A stretch of 32,070 bases of DNA from assembly GCA_045578465.1 (NCBI GenBank), contig JAZNKJ010000013.1, forward strand, positions 1-32,070. Direction: 5' to 3'. Origin of the DNA: SIG454 sp045578465 (GTDB lineage: Bacteria > Bacillota > Clostridia > Monoglobales > Monoglobaceae). Below, piece after piece: positions 24,514-32,069 of this stretch. How positions within the stretch are numbered: the stretch's first letter is position 1; the number at the start of each line of letters is the position of its first letter. The translations under genes and the position numbers were made by a program. The notes beneath the pieces were generated by a model. The model did not search any database, was not told the origin of the DNA, and saw only the letters and a program-made list of their open reading frames with translations.

Positions 24514-24876
24514 CTAATTTTCAGTAACAATATGTGATAAATCTACATTTTCAGCATCTTTCCAAATATGTTCAAGATTATAAAACTCTCTTGTTTCCTG
24601 TTTGAAAATATGCACTATAACATCGTTAAACCCAAGCAGTATCCACTCGGCAGTATTATAACCTTCGCGGTTTTTAGCGTGGATGCCCTCTTTTAGCAGT
24701 TCTTCCTCTAAGTTGTCTGCTAGTGACTGAACCTGAGTGCTTGAACCACCTGTCAGAATCACAAAATAATCGGTTATAGTTGTTAGAGTGTCAACCTTTA
24801 AAGCAACTATATCCTTTGCCTTTTTAGCGTCTAAAATTTTGACAATTTTATCAACCGTCTCTTTTGCTGTTAGCAT
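24514..24876 (-). CDS. rsfS: Ribosomal silencing factor RsfS
   Basis: RsfS binds L14 on the 50S subunit and prevents subunit joining when nutrients are short. The 120-residue product has the family features LDAKKAKDIVALKVDTLTTI, TDYFVILTGGSSTQVQSLAD and the C-terminal GYNTAEWILLGFNDVIVHIF, GYxxGxWVLLDxGDVVVHxF-like. I choose the ATG at 24876 with AAAGGCGG 7 nt upstream; the frame extends upstream only through an unlikely leader. It lies between the LCP gene and leuS; nadD-yqeK-rsfS is a common Gram-positive operon. Confidence 0.94.
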   Translation of the reverse strand: MLTAKETVDKIVKILDAKKAKDIVALKVDTLTTITDYFVILTGGSSTQVQSLADNLEEELLKEGIHAKNREGYNTAEWILLGFNDVIVHIFKQETREFYNLEHIWKDAENVDLSHIVTEN

Positions 24877-24895
24877 CTTTCTACCGCCTTTAAAA

Positions 24896-25780
24896 TTAAA
24901 AATATTTATCTTTAAGCTTTTCAAGCTCATTATTATCAGTTACATAAAAGGAAATTGCGTTTCCGTTCTCTGAGATATACTCCCCTCTTCCCGGAAGCAT
25001 AACAATTTCAACAGAGTTTTCGTTAAGCCTTCTTATATCGTCCATATACTTGAATAAATCAGAAATTGTAAAGTCAGTTTTGACATTATCCTTTGCCACA
25101 TTAATTATCTCGCCTATATTAAAAATGCCGTTAAAGCTTAACAGCTTATCAATAGTGGCACGATAAAAGCTTTTATGAGCTTTAAGTCTTCCGATATCGC
25201 CTTCGGCATAACCGCTATGGTCATCATTCTGCCTGAAACGCATAAACATTTCGGCCTTCTTCCCATCAAGGGTCTGATAACCTTTATCAATATCAATAAC
25301 AAGGTTCTGGACAGGATCCGTATATTTCATGTCAACAGGGACATTAAACTCAACTCCGCCAATTGCGTCAATAAGCTGTCTGAACCCTTTAAAATTTATA
25401 ACAAAATAGTTGTCAGGGTAAATCCCCGTTACCTTTTCAACCTCATTTTTTAAGGTTTTTATCCCATTTTTACTGCCATACGCCGAGTTAATCTTTTTAT
25501 CGCCTCGTCCGTTTTCCACTCTGGTATCCCTTGGAATCTGCAAAACGCTGAGATGATTATTCTTCTTGTTATATTGGCAAAGAAGGATTAAATCCGTACG
25601 GGTTTCCTCTTTATCAGTTCCTAAAACAAGAAAAGTTCGTCGGTTTTCCTTTTCGGTATTTTCCCAATGCCCAAATTCCATATAACTTGGAGTCTCTCTG
25701 TGCGACGCAATGCCATAAAACAAAGCGAACGCAACCAACACCGAAAAAATCACCAAAATTCTTTTCTTATTTCTTTCCAT
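24896..25780 (-). CDS. LytR-CpsA-Psr (LCP) family cell-wall ligase
   Basis: LCP enzymes attach glycopolymers such as teichoic acid or capsule to peptidoglycan at the outer face of the membrane. The 294-residue product has a short cytoplasmic start, one membrane segment (about 6-25) and an LCP domain: FLVLGTDKEETRTDLILLCQ, VLQIPRDTRV, KINSAYGSKNG, GFRQLIDAIGGVEFNVP and MRFRQND. The catalytic Arg/Asp residues are present. There is no long C-terminal extension. The ATG at 25780 is tentative: it gives MERNKKRI and overlaps the yqeK end; a GTG at 25792 is an alternative. It lies between yqeK and rsfS, a common clostridial place for it. Confidence 0.9.
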   Translation of the reverse strand: MERNKKRILVIFSVLVAFALFYGIASHRETPSYMEFGHWENTEKENRRTFLVLGTDKEETRTDLILLCQYNKKNNHLSVLQIPRDTRVENGRGDKKINSAYGSKNGIKTLKNEVEKVTGIYPDNYFVINFKGFRQLIDAIGGVEFNVPVDMKYTDPVQNLVIDIDKGYQTLDGKKAEMFMRFRQNDDHSGYAEGDIGRLKAHKSFYRATIDKLLSFNGIFNIGEIINVAKDNVKTDFTISDLFKYMDDIRRLNENSVEIVMLPGRGEYISENGNAISFYVTDNNELEKLKDKYF

Positions 25781-26354
25781 TCTCCGCAGCACCCCTATTA
25801 TTCATCAGTAAATAGTTGCGCGCATCCACTGTGTTTGGATGAACAGCCTGATCTTTATTTACCGTATGTATAATAACATTGCCGCAAGATTTTATAATTG
25901 CCAAATCTATATCTTTAAAAGCAAGTTTCCTTACTTCGTCAACCCCGGGGAAATCTCTCATAGGCTCAATATAATCGGCCATATATATTATCTTTGTAAA
26001 AAGGCTCATATCCGCCTTTCCGGTTGTGTGATATAAAATCGCATCAAATATGTCATTATCAATATCAAAAAGCTCTTTTGAAAGGCACGCTCCTGCAACG
26101 CTATGAAGAAGCGCCTTGGAAGTTAAAGTCATCTCGTCAATATCCGAAAAGTGCCTTGATACAATATACTGCATTTCTTCTAAGGATTTTTCCTTGGCTA
26201 TATCGTGCAGAAGTCCCGCAAAATAAGCCTTTTCGCAGTCACAGTTGTATACCTTAGCGAGTTCTTTTGCGGTTTCGGCAACCCCCATGGTATGCTTAAA
26301 TCTATCTTCGCTTAGATTTTCTTTAAGATAGTCAAGAATTTTATCAAAATTCAT
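25767..26354 (-). CDS. yqeK: HD-domain Ap4A hydrolase YqeK
   Basis: YqeK-type HD proteins cleave diadenosine tetraphosphate to two ADP. The 195-residue product has the HD set: HTMGVAETAKELA (first His, about 22), FAGLLHDIAKEKS (His-Asp about 50-51), HSVAGA (about 84), plus a later ITYxTTGxxxMSxxxKIIYxADYIEP pattern seen as LYHTTGKADMSLFTKIIYM and ADYIEPMRDFPG. Helical throughout. Its ATG lies inside the end of nadD (11-nt overlap), so translation is coupled. The LCP gene overlaps its end. Confidence 0.94.
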   Translation of the reverse strand: MNFDKILDYLKENLSEDRFKHTMGVAETAKELAKVYNCDCEKAYFAGLLHDIAKEKSLEEMQYIVSRHFSDIDEMTLTSKALLHSVAGACLSKELFDIDNDIFDAILYHTTGKADMSLFTKIIYMADYIEPMRDFPGVDEVRKLAFKDIDLAIIKSCGNVIIHTVNKDQAVHPNTVDARNYLLMNNRGAAENGKK

Positions 26355-26946
26355 TTATATTCTCCAAAATATATTTGTAGATTTTTTCGCCGGTATAGGC
26401 AGACACATCTTCGTTTTTTTCGAGCTTTTCTCTGATTTCCGACGAAGAGATGTCGACATTCTCCATAAAAACTTTATGAATAACCGCACCATATTTTTCT
26501 TGCAGAAACTCTATGTAGTCATCAACGACTTGTTCCTTATAACCTTTTCGGCCAAGAGCAATAATTTCTGCATTTTCAAAAATAATTTCAGGGGTTTTCC
26601 AATCATCCATATAGCAAAGAGAATCTGCACCAACTATGAAATAAAACTTTGTATCAGGATTGTTTTCACTAAGCCTTATAAGAGTTTTCGCCGTATAACT
26701 TTTTTCTTCGCTTCGAATTTCCATATCGGAAACCGAAAAACCGCTTTCACCTTCAATAAGAAGTTTAGTCATATCAAGCCTGAATTTCGCATCCCATATA
26801 CTGCTTTGTTCTTTATGAGGCGGATTTCCGCAAGGAATAAACACAACTTCATCAAGATTAAGTGACTTTAAGCTAGCTTTGGCCATCGCAAGATGCCCAA
26901 TATGAGGAGGCGAAAATGTTCCGCCTAAAATCCCGACTCTTTTGAT
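26344..26946 (-). CDS. nadD: Nicotinate-nucleotide adenylyltransferase NadD (probable ATC start)
   Basis: NadD adenylates nicotinate mononucleotide in NAD synthesis. The frame extends beyond the first ATG (26886) and codes the expected N-terminus: KRVGILGGTFSPPHIGHLAM, with the nucleotidyltransferase GGTFxPxHxGH motif (residues 8-18). A body with VFIPCGNPPHKEQ, FIVGADSLCYMDDW and SSSEIRE follows; full length 200 residues. No ATG, GTG or TTG occurs in the needed place. The codon where Met should be is ATC at 26944-26946, and GAAGGTGA stands 4 nt before it. Either initiation uses ATC, or a base was misread. The gene lies 11 nt after the upstream gene and overlaps yqeK by 11 nt. Confidence 0.9.
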   Translation of the reverse strand: MKRVGILGGTFSPPHIGHLAMAKASLKSLNLDEVVFIPCGNPPHKEQSSIWDAKFRLDMTKLLIEGESGFSVSDMEIRSEEKSYTAKTLIRLSENNPDTKFYFIVGADSLCYMDDWKTPEIIFENAEIIALGRKGYKEQVVDDYIEFLQEKYGAVIHKVFMENVDISSSEIREKLEKNEDVSAYTGEKIYKYILENINEF

Positions 26947-26957
26947 AAAATCACCTT

Positions 26958-28736
26958 CTAATAAAGTATAATTCCCTCAACATCTTTCTTGATAAGACGC
27001 GTTTCTTTAAGCTCAACAGTTTCATATAAATCAAACCTGTTGTTTATGGAATCCTTGTTCTTAATAACAAGGAACTCGCCGTTGTCTTTCTGAGCAAAGC
27101 CAAAGACATCAGTAAGTAGCTTGTGTTCGCCCATATCCTCGTCAATCAGATAAAGATTTCCGCCTGTGCTTGAACTGAAATCATATACGCAAACGATATT
27201 ATTGTCAAACACTCTTAAAAGACGCGGATTAATCTCTTTGTTAATCTCATCTTCTATGCCGTTATAGATGTAAAGCTGTGCGTTTTTGTTCCGACTGCTG
27301 TAATTTTTATTATAAACAATTTTGCCATTATTTAAAACATAGCAGTCATAGACATCATCAGAAATTTTTTCCGGAACACTAACCTTATCCTTTTTGTATT
27401 CGCAGTAATATAAGCTTCCACCAAACTTCTCTTCATTGAAGTTAGCAACATAAGCTATCGTCTTAAAATCTTTGGAAACGGCAACCTGATTTTTCTTGGT
27501 ATATTTCACGCCGTCCGCAACTTTTAATTCTGTTTTGCCCTCTGACCAGATATAATAATCCCCTACGCTGTTTTCAAAGAGTTTAGAGTAAAACACTTGT
27601 TTACCTTTTTCAGAAACCTTTATGATTTCATTCATATTGGAAACGATTTTTTCCGTTGTCTGCTTTTTAACATTTATCCGATATAAATTATATCTATCGC
27701 CGTTTTTATCTCCGCATGCGAATAAATATTTTTCATTTTCAGATAAGACAGGCACACTGCCGCAACCTGTTGCTATGCAGGTTTTGTTTCCCTCGTGATT
27801 AAGGTATAAATCATAAGTTTCATTATCATCGTCGAAATTTTTGGAATAAACATAGGTTTTTCCATTATTTAAGGTCATATAAAGAGCGTGAACCTCTGTA
27901 TCAATCTTTTTCTCAGAGAAATCTCCAATACTTGCAATATACGCATCTCCATAGAAAGTTTTATAGTTATAATTCTTAATATATAAAACCTTCTCAAAAT
28001 CGTCAGAGAATATCACTTTATCCTTATCAACTTTATCCGAAATTTTAACTGCTTTTTTGCCTTTGTTGGAATACCAGAGCTCCCCTCTGTTACCCTTTAT
28101 GTTTCCGTTTTTTATAAACAAAATATGCTCGCCGTCATCAGACACCAAAAAGCCTCCGCTGACACTTTCAGCTACTGTCTTGATTTTTTTAACTTTATCT
28201 TTTACGATAACTTTAAGTGTTCCCTGCTTCTTCCTAGCATCATATTTATCTAAGAAGCAAGTAACCTTTCCATCCGCTGAGCGATTTACAATTCCCTCCG
28301 TTTCAAGAGAGATTTCGTCGCTTGCCTCAGAAGCTATTATTTCATCCGTAAGGGTGACAGTATTTTCGTCAAAATATAATTCCATTCCATTGTCAGAATG
28401 GAAAACTGTGGTATATTCAGTCCTGTCGGAGAAAAGTCCAACAAAGAGAGACACTATACCAATAATAACAGCAATTATAACCGCTAAAAGTCCAAGAAGA
28501 ATTCCGTAGCCAATAATTCTTTGTCTTCGTCTTTTTCTTATCCTTTCGCGTCTTCTTTCAAGAGAGATTGACTCCCTTGAAGTATTTTTAATCAGGTCAA
28601 CTTGATTTACTGAGTCGATTTTATAAGTCATATCCGAAGAAGCACCTTTTGTGTCGGAGAAAATTTCCTTACAGAAAGGACATTTTGGGGTTCCGTCAAT
28701 CAAATGTGCTCCACAACCGCTGCATACCACTTTCAT
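26958..28736 (-). CDS. Zinc-ribbon, single-membrane-span protein with repeat extracellular domain
   Basis: A 592-residue protein of unknown function. Residues 5-22 form a rubredoxin-like zinc ribbon (CSGC and CPFC). A Ser/Thr-rich linker and a very basic stretch (about 58-73) precede one strong membrane segment (about 74-103). The remaining 490 residues are extracellular if the basic side is cytoplasmic, and consist of repeated strand pairs with patterns such as GGFLVSDDGEHILFIKNG, ELWYSNKGKKAV and DDFEKVLYIKNYN, suggesting a beta-propeller of the DPP6/TolB kind. I choose the ATG at 28736 with GGAGG 3 nt upstream, which is tight; a GTG two codons on is an alternative. It lies between trmD and nadD, where rplS often stands in relatives. 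Confidence 0.8.
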   Translation of the reverse strand: MKVVCSGCGAHLIDGTPKCPFCKEIFSDTKGASSDMTYKIDSVNQVDLIKNTSRESISLERRRERIRKRRRQRIIGYGILLGLLAVIIAVIIGIVSLFVGLFSDRTEYTTVFHSDNGMELYFDENTVTLTDEIIASEASDEISLETEGIVNRSADGKVTCFLDKYDARKKQGTLKVIVKDKVKKIKTVAESVSGGFLVSDDGEHILFIKNGNIKGNRGELWYSNKGKKAVKISDKVDKDKVIFSDDFEKVLYIKNYNYKTFYGDAYIASIGDFSEKKIDTEVHALYMTLNNGKTYVYSKNFDDDNETYDLYLNHEGNKTCIATGCGSVPVLSENEKYLFACGDKNGDRYNLYRINVKKQTTEKIVSNMNEIIKVSEKGKQVFYSKLFENSVGDYYIWSEGKTELKVADGVKYTKKNQVAVSKDFKTIAYVANFNEEKFGGSLYYCEYKKDKVSVPEKISDDVYDCYVLNNGKIVYNKNYSSRNKNAQLYIYNGIEDEINKEINPRLLRVFDNNIVCVYDFSSSTGGNLYLIDEDMGEHKLLTDVFGFAQKDNGEFLVIKNKDSINNRFDLYETVELKETRLIKKDVEGIILY

Positions 28737-28789
28737 ACACCTCCCATAAAATCTATAGCCGCCATCAAATGTCAAATATATAATATATT

Positions 28790-28819
28790 ATTATAACATA
28801 TATAATTCTCAAAAATCAA
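28790..28819 (-). promoter_or_regulatory. Probable promoter of the zinc-ribbon/nadD/leuS operon
   Basis: TTGATT, an 18-nt spacer and TATAAT on the minus strand in the 101-bp gap after trmD. The TATAAT is perfect but lies in an AT-rich run, so other placements are possible. Confidence 0.55.
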
Positions 28820-28837
28820 TAAAATTAGATAAAAACA

Positions 28838-29569
28838 TCACATTTTTTCCAATTTTTTTACGAATTCTCTTTCCTTTTCGGAAAGCTTTGCGCCTCGGAG
28901 CATTCCTTTTCGTTTCTTAAAGGTGTTTTCTATGCTTTTTTCCCGTTTCCATTTTTCGATGAGCTTATGGTTTCCGCTTTGCAAAACCTCAGGAACTTCC
29001 TTTCCGTTCCAGACAGCAGGTCTTGTATACTGCGGATACTCCAAAAGTCCGTCAAAATGAGATTCTTCCGAGAAACAGCCGTCGCTTGAAAGCACCCCCG
29101 GGATAAGTCTTGCCGTTGCGTCAACCACCGCCATTGCGGCAATTTCTCCACCGGTTAAAACATAATCTCCAACGGATATTTCAGCATCGACAATTTCGTC
29201 TAAAATTCTTTGGTCAACGCCCTCGTAATGTCCGCAGAGAATAACAATATGCTCCTTTTTGGAAAGTCTTTTTGCAGCCCCTTGCCTGAAAGTCTTTCCC
29301 TGAGGAGACATGTAAATTGTATAAGGCTTATAGTCGAGGCCTTCACATATAGAATTATAAGCATCATAAATAGGCTGGGCCTGCATAACCATTCCAAGTC
29401 CGCCTCCGTAAGGGTAGTCATCCACCCTGTTATGCTTGTTGTTTGCAAAATCACGAATATTTATATAATTCAGTTCGAGTATTCCACTTTTTTTCGCCCT
29501 GCCGATTATGCTGAGGTCTAAAACTCCCTCAAACATCTCAGGAAAAAGTGTTAAAATATCCACTCTCAT
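28838..29569 (-). CDS. trmD: tRNA (guanine37-N1)-methyltransferase TrmD
   Basis: TrmD methylates G37 next to the anticodon and so prevents +1 frameshifting. The 243-residue SPOUT protein has DILTLFPEMFEGVLDLSIIG, DYPYGGGLGMVMQAQPIYDA, the knot segment ILCGHYEGVDQRILDEIVDA, EISVGDYVLTGGEIAAM and the C-terminal helical block ending in LSEKEREFVKKL. The ATG overlaps the rimM stop (TAATG), giving coupled translation; the nearest ribosome-site-like sequence is AAAGGA about 11 nt upstream. Normal length. Confidence 0.98.
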   Translation of the reverse strand: MRVDILTLFPEMFEGVLDLSIIGRAKKSGILELNYINIRDFANNKHNRVDDYPYGGGLGMVMQAQPIYDAYNSICEGLDYKPYTIYMSPQGKTFRQGAAKRLSKKEHIVILCGHYEGVDQRILDEIVDAEISVGDYVLTGGEIAAMAVVDATARLIPGVLSSDGCFSEESHFDGLLEYPQYTRPAVWNGKEVPEVLQSGNHKLIEKWKREKSIENTFKKRKGMLRGAKLSEKEREFVKKLEKM

Positions 29570-30066
29570 TAGTCTATCAATCCTTTTAATGGCTTAATAA
29601 TAACATATTTTTCTTCCGTATTTACTTCTATAATAACCTCATCAATAACAGGAATCAAAATCTGCTTATTATCCTCATTTCTCACGGAATAAACATCATT
29701 GCTGCCTGTCTTGATAACATCATCAATTTTGCCTAAAAACTCTCCTTCAACAGTTTTTACACTGCATCCTAAAAGGTCGCATATATAATACACGCCTTCG
29801 GGAAGGTCTCCAAGCATTTCGCGCTTGACCAGAATAACCTTGTTTCTGTATTTTTCCGCTTCTTCAATGGTATTAATCCCTTCAAGCTTTAAAAAAACGA
29901 AGTTCTTATGGTATTTAACAGTTTCAATGTCAAATTCCTTGCCGTCAATTATAACATAGTCAAGCTCCTCATATATAGAGGCATCGTCGCACCAGGGAAT
30001 AACCTTAACTTCCCCTTTGAGACCTCTTGTGTTGACTATTTGTCCGATTTCAAGTAAATCTTTCAT
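29569..30066 (-). CDS. rimM: 16S rRNA processing protein RimM
   Basis: RimM helps assemble the head of the 30S subunit through ribosomal protein S19. The 165-residue product has the N-terminal PRC-barrel-like domain with EIGQIVNTRGLKGEVKV and the C-terminal PRC barrel with YYICDLLGCSVKT, GSNDVYSVR and ILIPVIDEVIIEV. Fits the family length. It is translationally coupled to trmD; a hairpin stands between it and khpA. Confidence 0.96.
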   Translation of the reverse strand: MKDLLEIGQIVNTRGLKGEVKVIPWCDDASIYEELDYVIIDGKEFDIETVKYHKNFVFLKLEGINTIEEAEKYRNKVILVKREMLGDLPEGVYYICDLLGCSVKTVEGEFLGKIDDVIKTGSNDVYSVRNEDNKQILIPVIDEVIIEVNTEEKYVIIKPLKGLID

Positions 30067-30085
30067 ATTATCCCCTTAAATTCAA

Positions 30086-30115
30086 TTAAGAGGTTGCAAA
30101 AATACAACCTCTTAA
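30086..30115 (-). other. Hairpin between khpA and rimM
   Basis: TTAAGAGGTTG and CAACCTCTTAA pair exactly around an 8-nt loop on the minus strand. No T run follows. It may separate or differentially stabilise the ffh-rpsP-khpA and rimM-trmD parts of the operon mRNA. Confidence 0.7.
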
Positions 30116-30122
30116 CAACGGT

Positions 30123-30350
30123 TTAAACTATTTCAACGGTAACCTTTTTGTTTTCATGGCTTGCAGCAGCCTTAACAACTGTGCGGATTGCTTTCGCAAT
30201 TCTGCCCTGCTTACCAATAACTTTTCCCATGTCTTCATCAGCAACATGGAGCTCTAAAACAACAGCGGTATCATTAACGGTTTCTTTAACCAAAACCGCA
30301 TCAGGATTAGAAACCATTGACTTTGCAATAAACTCTAAAAGTTCTTTCAT
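30123..30350 (-). CDS. khpA: KH-domain RNA-binding protein KhpA
   Basis: The 75-residue product is a single KH domain: LVxxPxAVxVxE-like MVSNPDAVLVKE near the start and the GXXG loop in DMGKVIGKQGRIAKAIR (about 40-56), followed by a final VTVEIV strand. In Gram-positives the YlqC/KhpA family forms a pair with KhpB/Jag to bind RNAs in cell-division and elongation control. Its place between rpsP and rimM is the usual one. ATG 30350; the frame fills the known size. Confidence 0.95.
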   Translation of the reverse strand: MKELLEFIAKSMVSNPDAVLVKETVNDTAVVLELHVADEDMGKVIGKQGRIAKAIRTVVKAAASHENKKVTVEIV

Positions 30351-30377
30351 AATGCAATTCTCCGTTTCAAACCAAAA

Positions 30378-30620
30378 TTAAATAATGCCCTTGTTCTTTA
30401 AAAGGCGCTTAACTGTGTCAGTTGGCTGAGCACCGTTTGCAATCCATTTCTTAACTAACTCTGCATCAACTTCAACTGTTGCAGGTTCTGTTAAAGGATT
30501 GTAAGTTCCGAGCTGTTCAATGAATCTACCGTCTCTTGGGTATCTTGAATCTGCTACAACTACACGATAAAAAGGAGACTTCTTTGCTCCCATTCTTCTT
30601 AAACGAATTTTTACTGCCAT
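30378..30620 (-). CDS. rpsP: 30S ribosomal protein S16
   Basis: The 80-residue product has the S16 landmarks MAVKIRLRRMGAKKSPFYR, VVADSRYPRDGRFIEQLGTY and the C-terminal VDAELVKKWIANGAQPTDTV. I choose the ATG at 30620 because GGAGG stands 8 nt upstream; an open extension of five codons beyond it covers the ribosome site. It follows ffh after 48 nt and precedes khpA, as in Bacillus and Clostridia. Confidence 0.98.
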   Translation of the reverse strand: MAVKIRLRRMGAKKSPFYRVVVADSRYPRDGRFIEQLGTYNPLTEPATVEVDAELVKKWIANGAQPTDTVKRLLKNKGII

Positions 30621-30668
30621 AAGTAAAACCTCCAAATAAATATATAAATTTTAATAATTTTTCATAAG

Positions 30669-32012
30669 TTACATAGGGAATCGCATTTTCCCAAATCTGG
30701 CAAGCTGTTTGTTTGCCTTTCCCCCTGCAAACTGTTTCATCATCTTTTGCATCTGCTCAAATTGCTTTAAAAGCGAATTGACTTCATTCATCGAAGTTCC
30801 GCTTCCCTTGGCAATTCTCTCTTTGCGTTTTGGGGAAATTTTAACCCTGTTTTCTCTTTCCGAAGGTGTCATTGACTGGATAATTGCTTCAATATGTTTA
30901 AAGCGCTTATCATCAAAGTCTACCCCTTCCAAAGCCTTTGCGTTAACACCGGGTATCATTTTAACTATCTGACTGAGAGGACCCATATTTTTCATTTGAC
31001 TCATCTGGTCTAAAAAGTCAGAATAAGTAAATGTCTGAGTTCTCATTTTCTTTTCAAGCTCAATGGCTTTCTTTTCGTCAAAGGCTTGTTCTGCTTTTTC
31101 AATAAGACCTAAGACATCTCCCATCCCTAAAATTCGGGATGCCATTCTGTCAGGATGGAAAACCTCAAGGTCTGTAAGCTTTTCGCCCATACCGCAGAAT
31201 TTAATCGGCTTATTTGTAACGGCTCGGACGGAAATGGCAGCACCGCCTCTTGTGTCGCCGTCAAGCTTTGTCAAAACAACGCCGTCAATTTCAAGTTCAT
31301 TATTAAAGGATTCGGCAACATTGACTGCGTCCTGACCTGTCATTGCGTCAACAACAAGGAGAATCTCGTCAGGCTCAACCTTATTCTTTATATTTTTAAG
31401 CTCATCCATCAAAACTTCGTCAATATGAAGTCTTCCGGCTGTATCTATAATCAATATATCGTTTGAATGAAGTCGTGCATATTCAACAGCTTTTTGAGAA
31501 ATATCAACAACATCTGTGCTACCCTCTACTGTGAAAACAGGAATGTCAAGCTGACTTCCAACAACCTGCAACTGCTTAATTGCTGCTGGTCTGTAAACAT
31601 CGCAGGCGCAAAGGAGAGGTCTTTTTCCTTGCTTTTTAAGAAGACCGCCAAGCTTTCCTGCTGTGGTTGTTTTGCCGGCACCTTGAAGCCCCGCCATCAT
31701 AATAATAGTAGGAGATTTAGGTCCAATTTTGATTTTCTCTTCTTTTTCGCCCATTAAGCGAATAAGCTCTTCATTAACAATCTTTATAACTTGCTGAGCA
31801 GGAGTGAGGGATTCCATAACCTCTGCACCGGCAGCTCTTTCGGAAACAGATTTGATAAAGTTTTTAACTACGAGAAAGTTAACATCAGCCTCTAAGAGAG
31901 CAAGTTTAACTTCACGCATAGCATCTTTTAAGTCTTTTTCGCTTACTTTACCTTTGCCGCGAAGCTTTTTAAAAGTGCTTTGCAGTTTATCGGCAAGACT
32001 TTCAAATGCCAT
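30669..32012 (-). CDS. ffh: Signal recognition particle protein Ffh (SRP54)
   Basis: Ffh binds signal sequences and 4.5S/6S-type SRP RNA and brings ribosomes to FtsY. The 447-residue product has an N domain (about 1-85, with ALLEADVNFLVVKNFI), a G domain with GLQGAGKTTTAGKLG (about 108-122), DVYRPAAIKQL, DTAGRLH and TKLDGDTRGGAAIS, and an M domain from about 300 ending in the Met-rich QFEQMQKMMKQFAGGKANK. The SGT motif GSGTSMNEVN, which binds RNA, is present. ATG 32012 has AAAGGG 9 nt upstream. Confidence 0.98.
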   Translation of the reverse strand: MAFESLADKLQSTFKKLRGKGKVSEKDLKDAMREVKLALLEADVNFLVVKNFIKSVSERAAGAEVMESLTPAQQVIKIVNEELIRLMGEKEEKIKIGPKSPTIIMMAGLQGAGKTTTAGKLGGLLKKQGKRPLLCACDVYRPAAIKQLQVVGSQLDIPVFTVEGSTDVVDISQKAVEYARLHSNDILIIDTAGRLHIDEVLMDELKNIKNKVEPDEILLVVDAMTGQDAVNVAESFNNELEIDGVVLTKLDGDTRGGAAISVRAVTNKPIKFCGMGEKLTDLEVFHPDRMASRILGMGDVLGLIEKAEQAFDEKKAIELEKKMRTQTFTYSDFLDQMSQMKNMGPLSQIVKMIPGVNAKALEGVDFDDKRFKHIEAIIQSMTPSERENRVKISPKRKERIAKGSGTSMNEVNSLLKQFEQMQKMMKQFAGGKANKQLARFGKMRFPM

Positions 32013-32027
32013 ATCATCAAACCCTTT

Positions 32028-32069
32028 CTAAAAATTGTCGTTTATATCAATAACTGTGTCAATTATTTC
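32028..32069 (-). CDS. C-terminal tail of an upstream gene cut by the window edge
   Basis: Only 13 codons (EIIDTVIDINDNF) and a TAG stop are visible, ending 15 nt before ffh. In many Bacillota the gene here is ylxM, a small helix-turn-helix regulator of SRP; the tail is too short to test this. A TTGACA in the same sequence could alternatively belong to an ffh promoter with a poor -10, so the coding call is tentative. Confidence 0.4.
   Translation of the reverse strand, partial: EIIDTVIDINDNF

Noticed and set aside
26344..26886. nadD starting at the ATG at 26886 as a truncated pseudogene
   Set aside because: The missing N-terminus is encoded in frame directly upstream without stop or frameshift, so the gene is complete except for its non-standard start.
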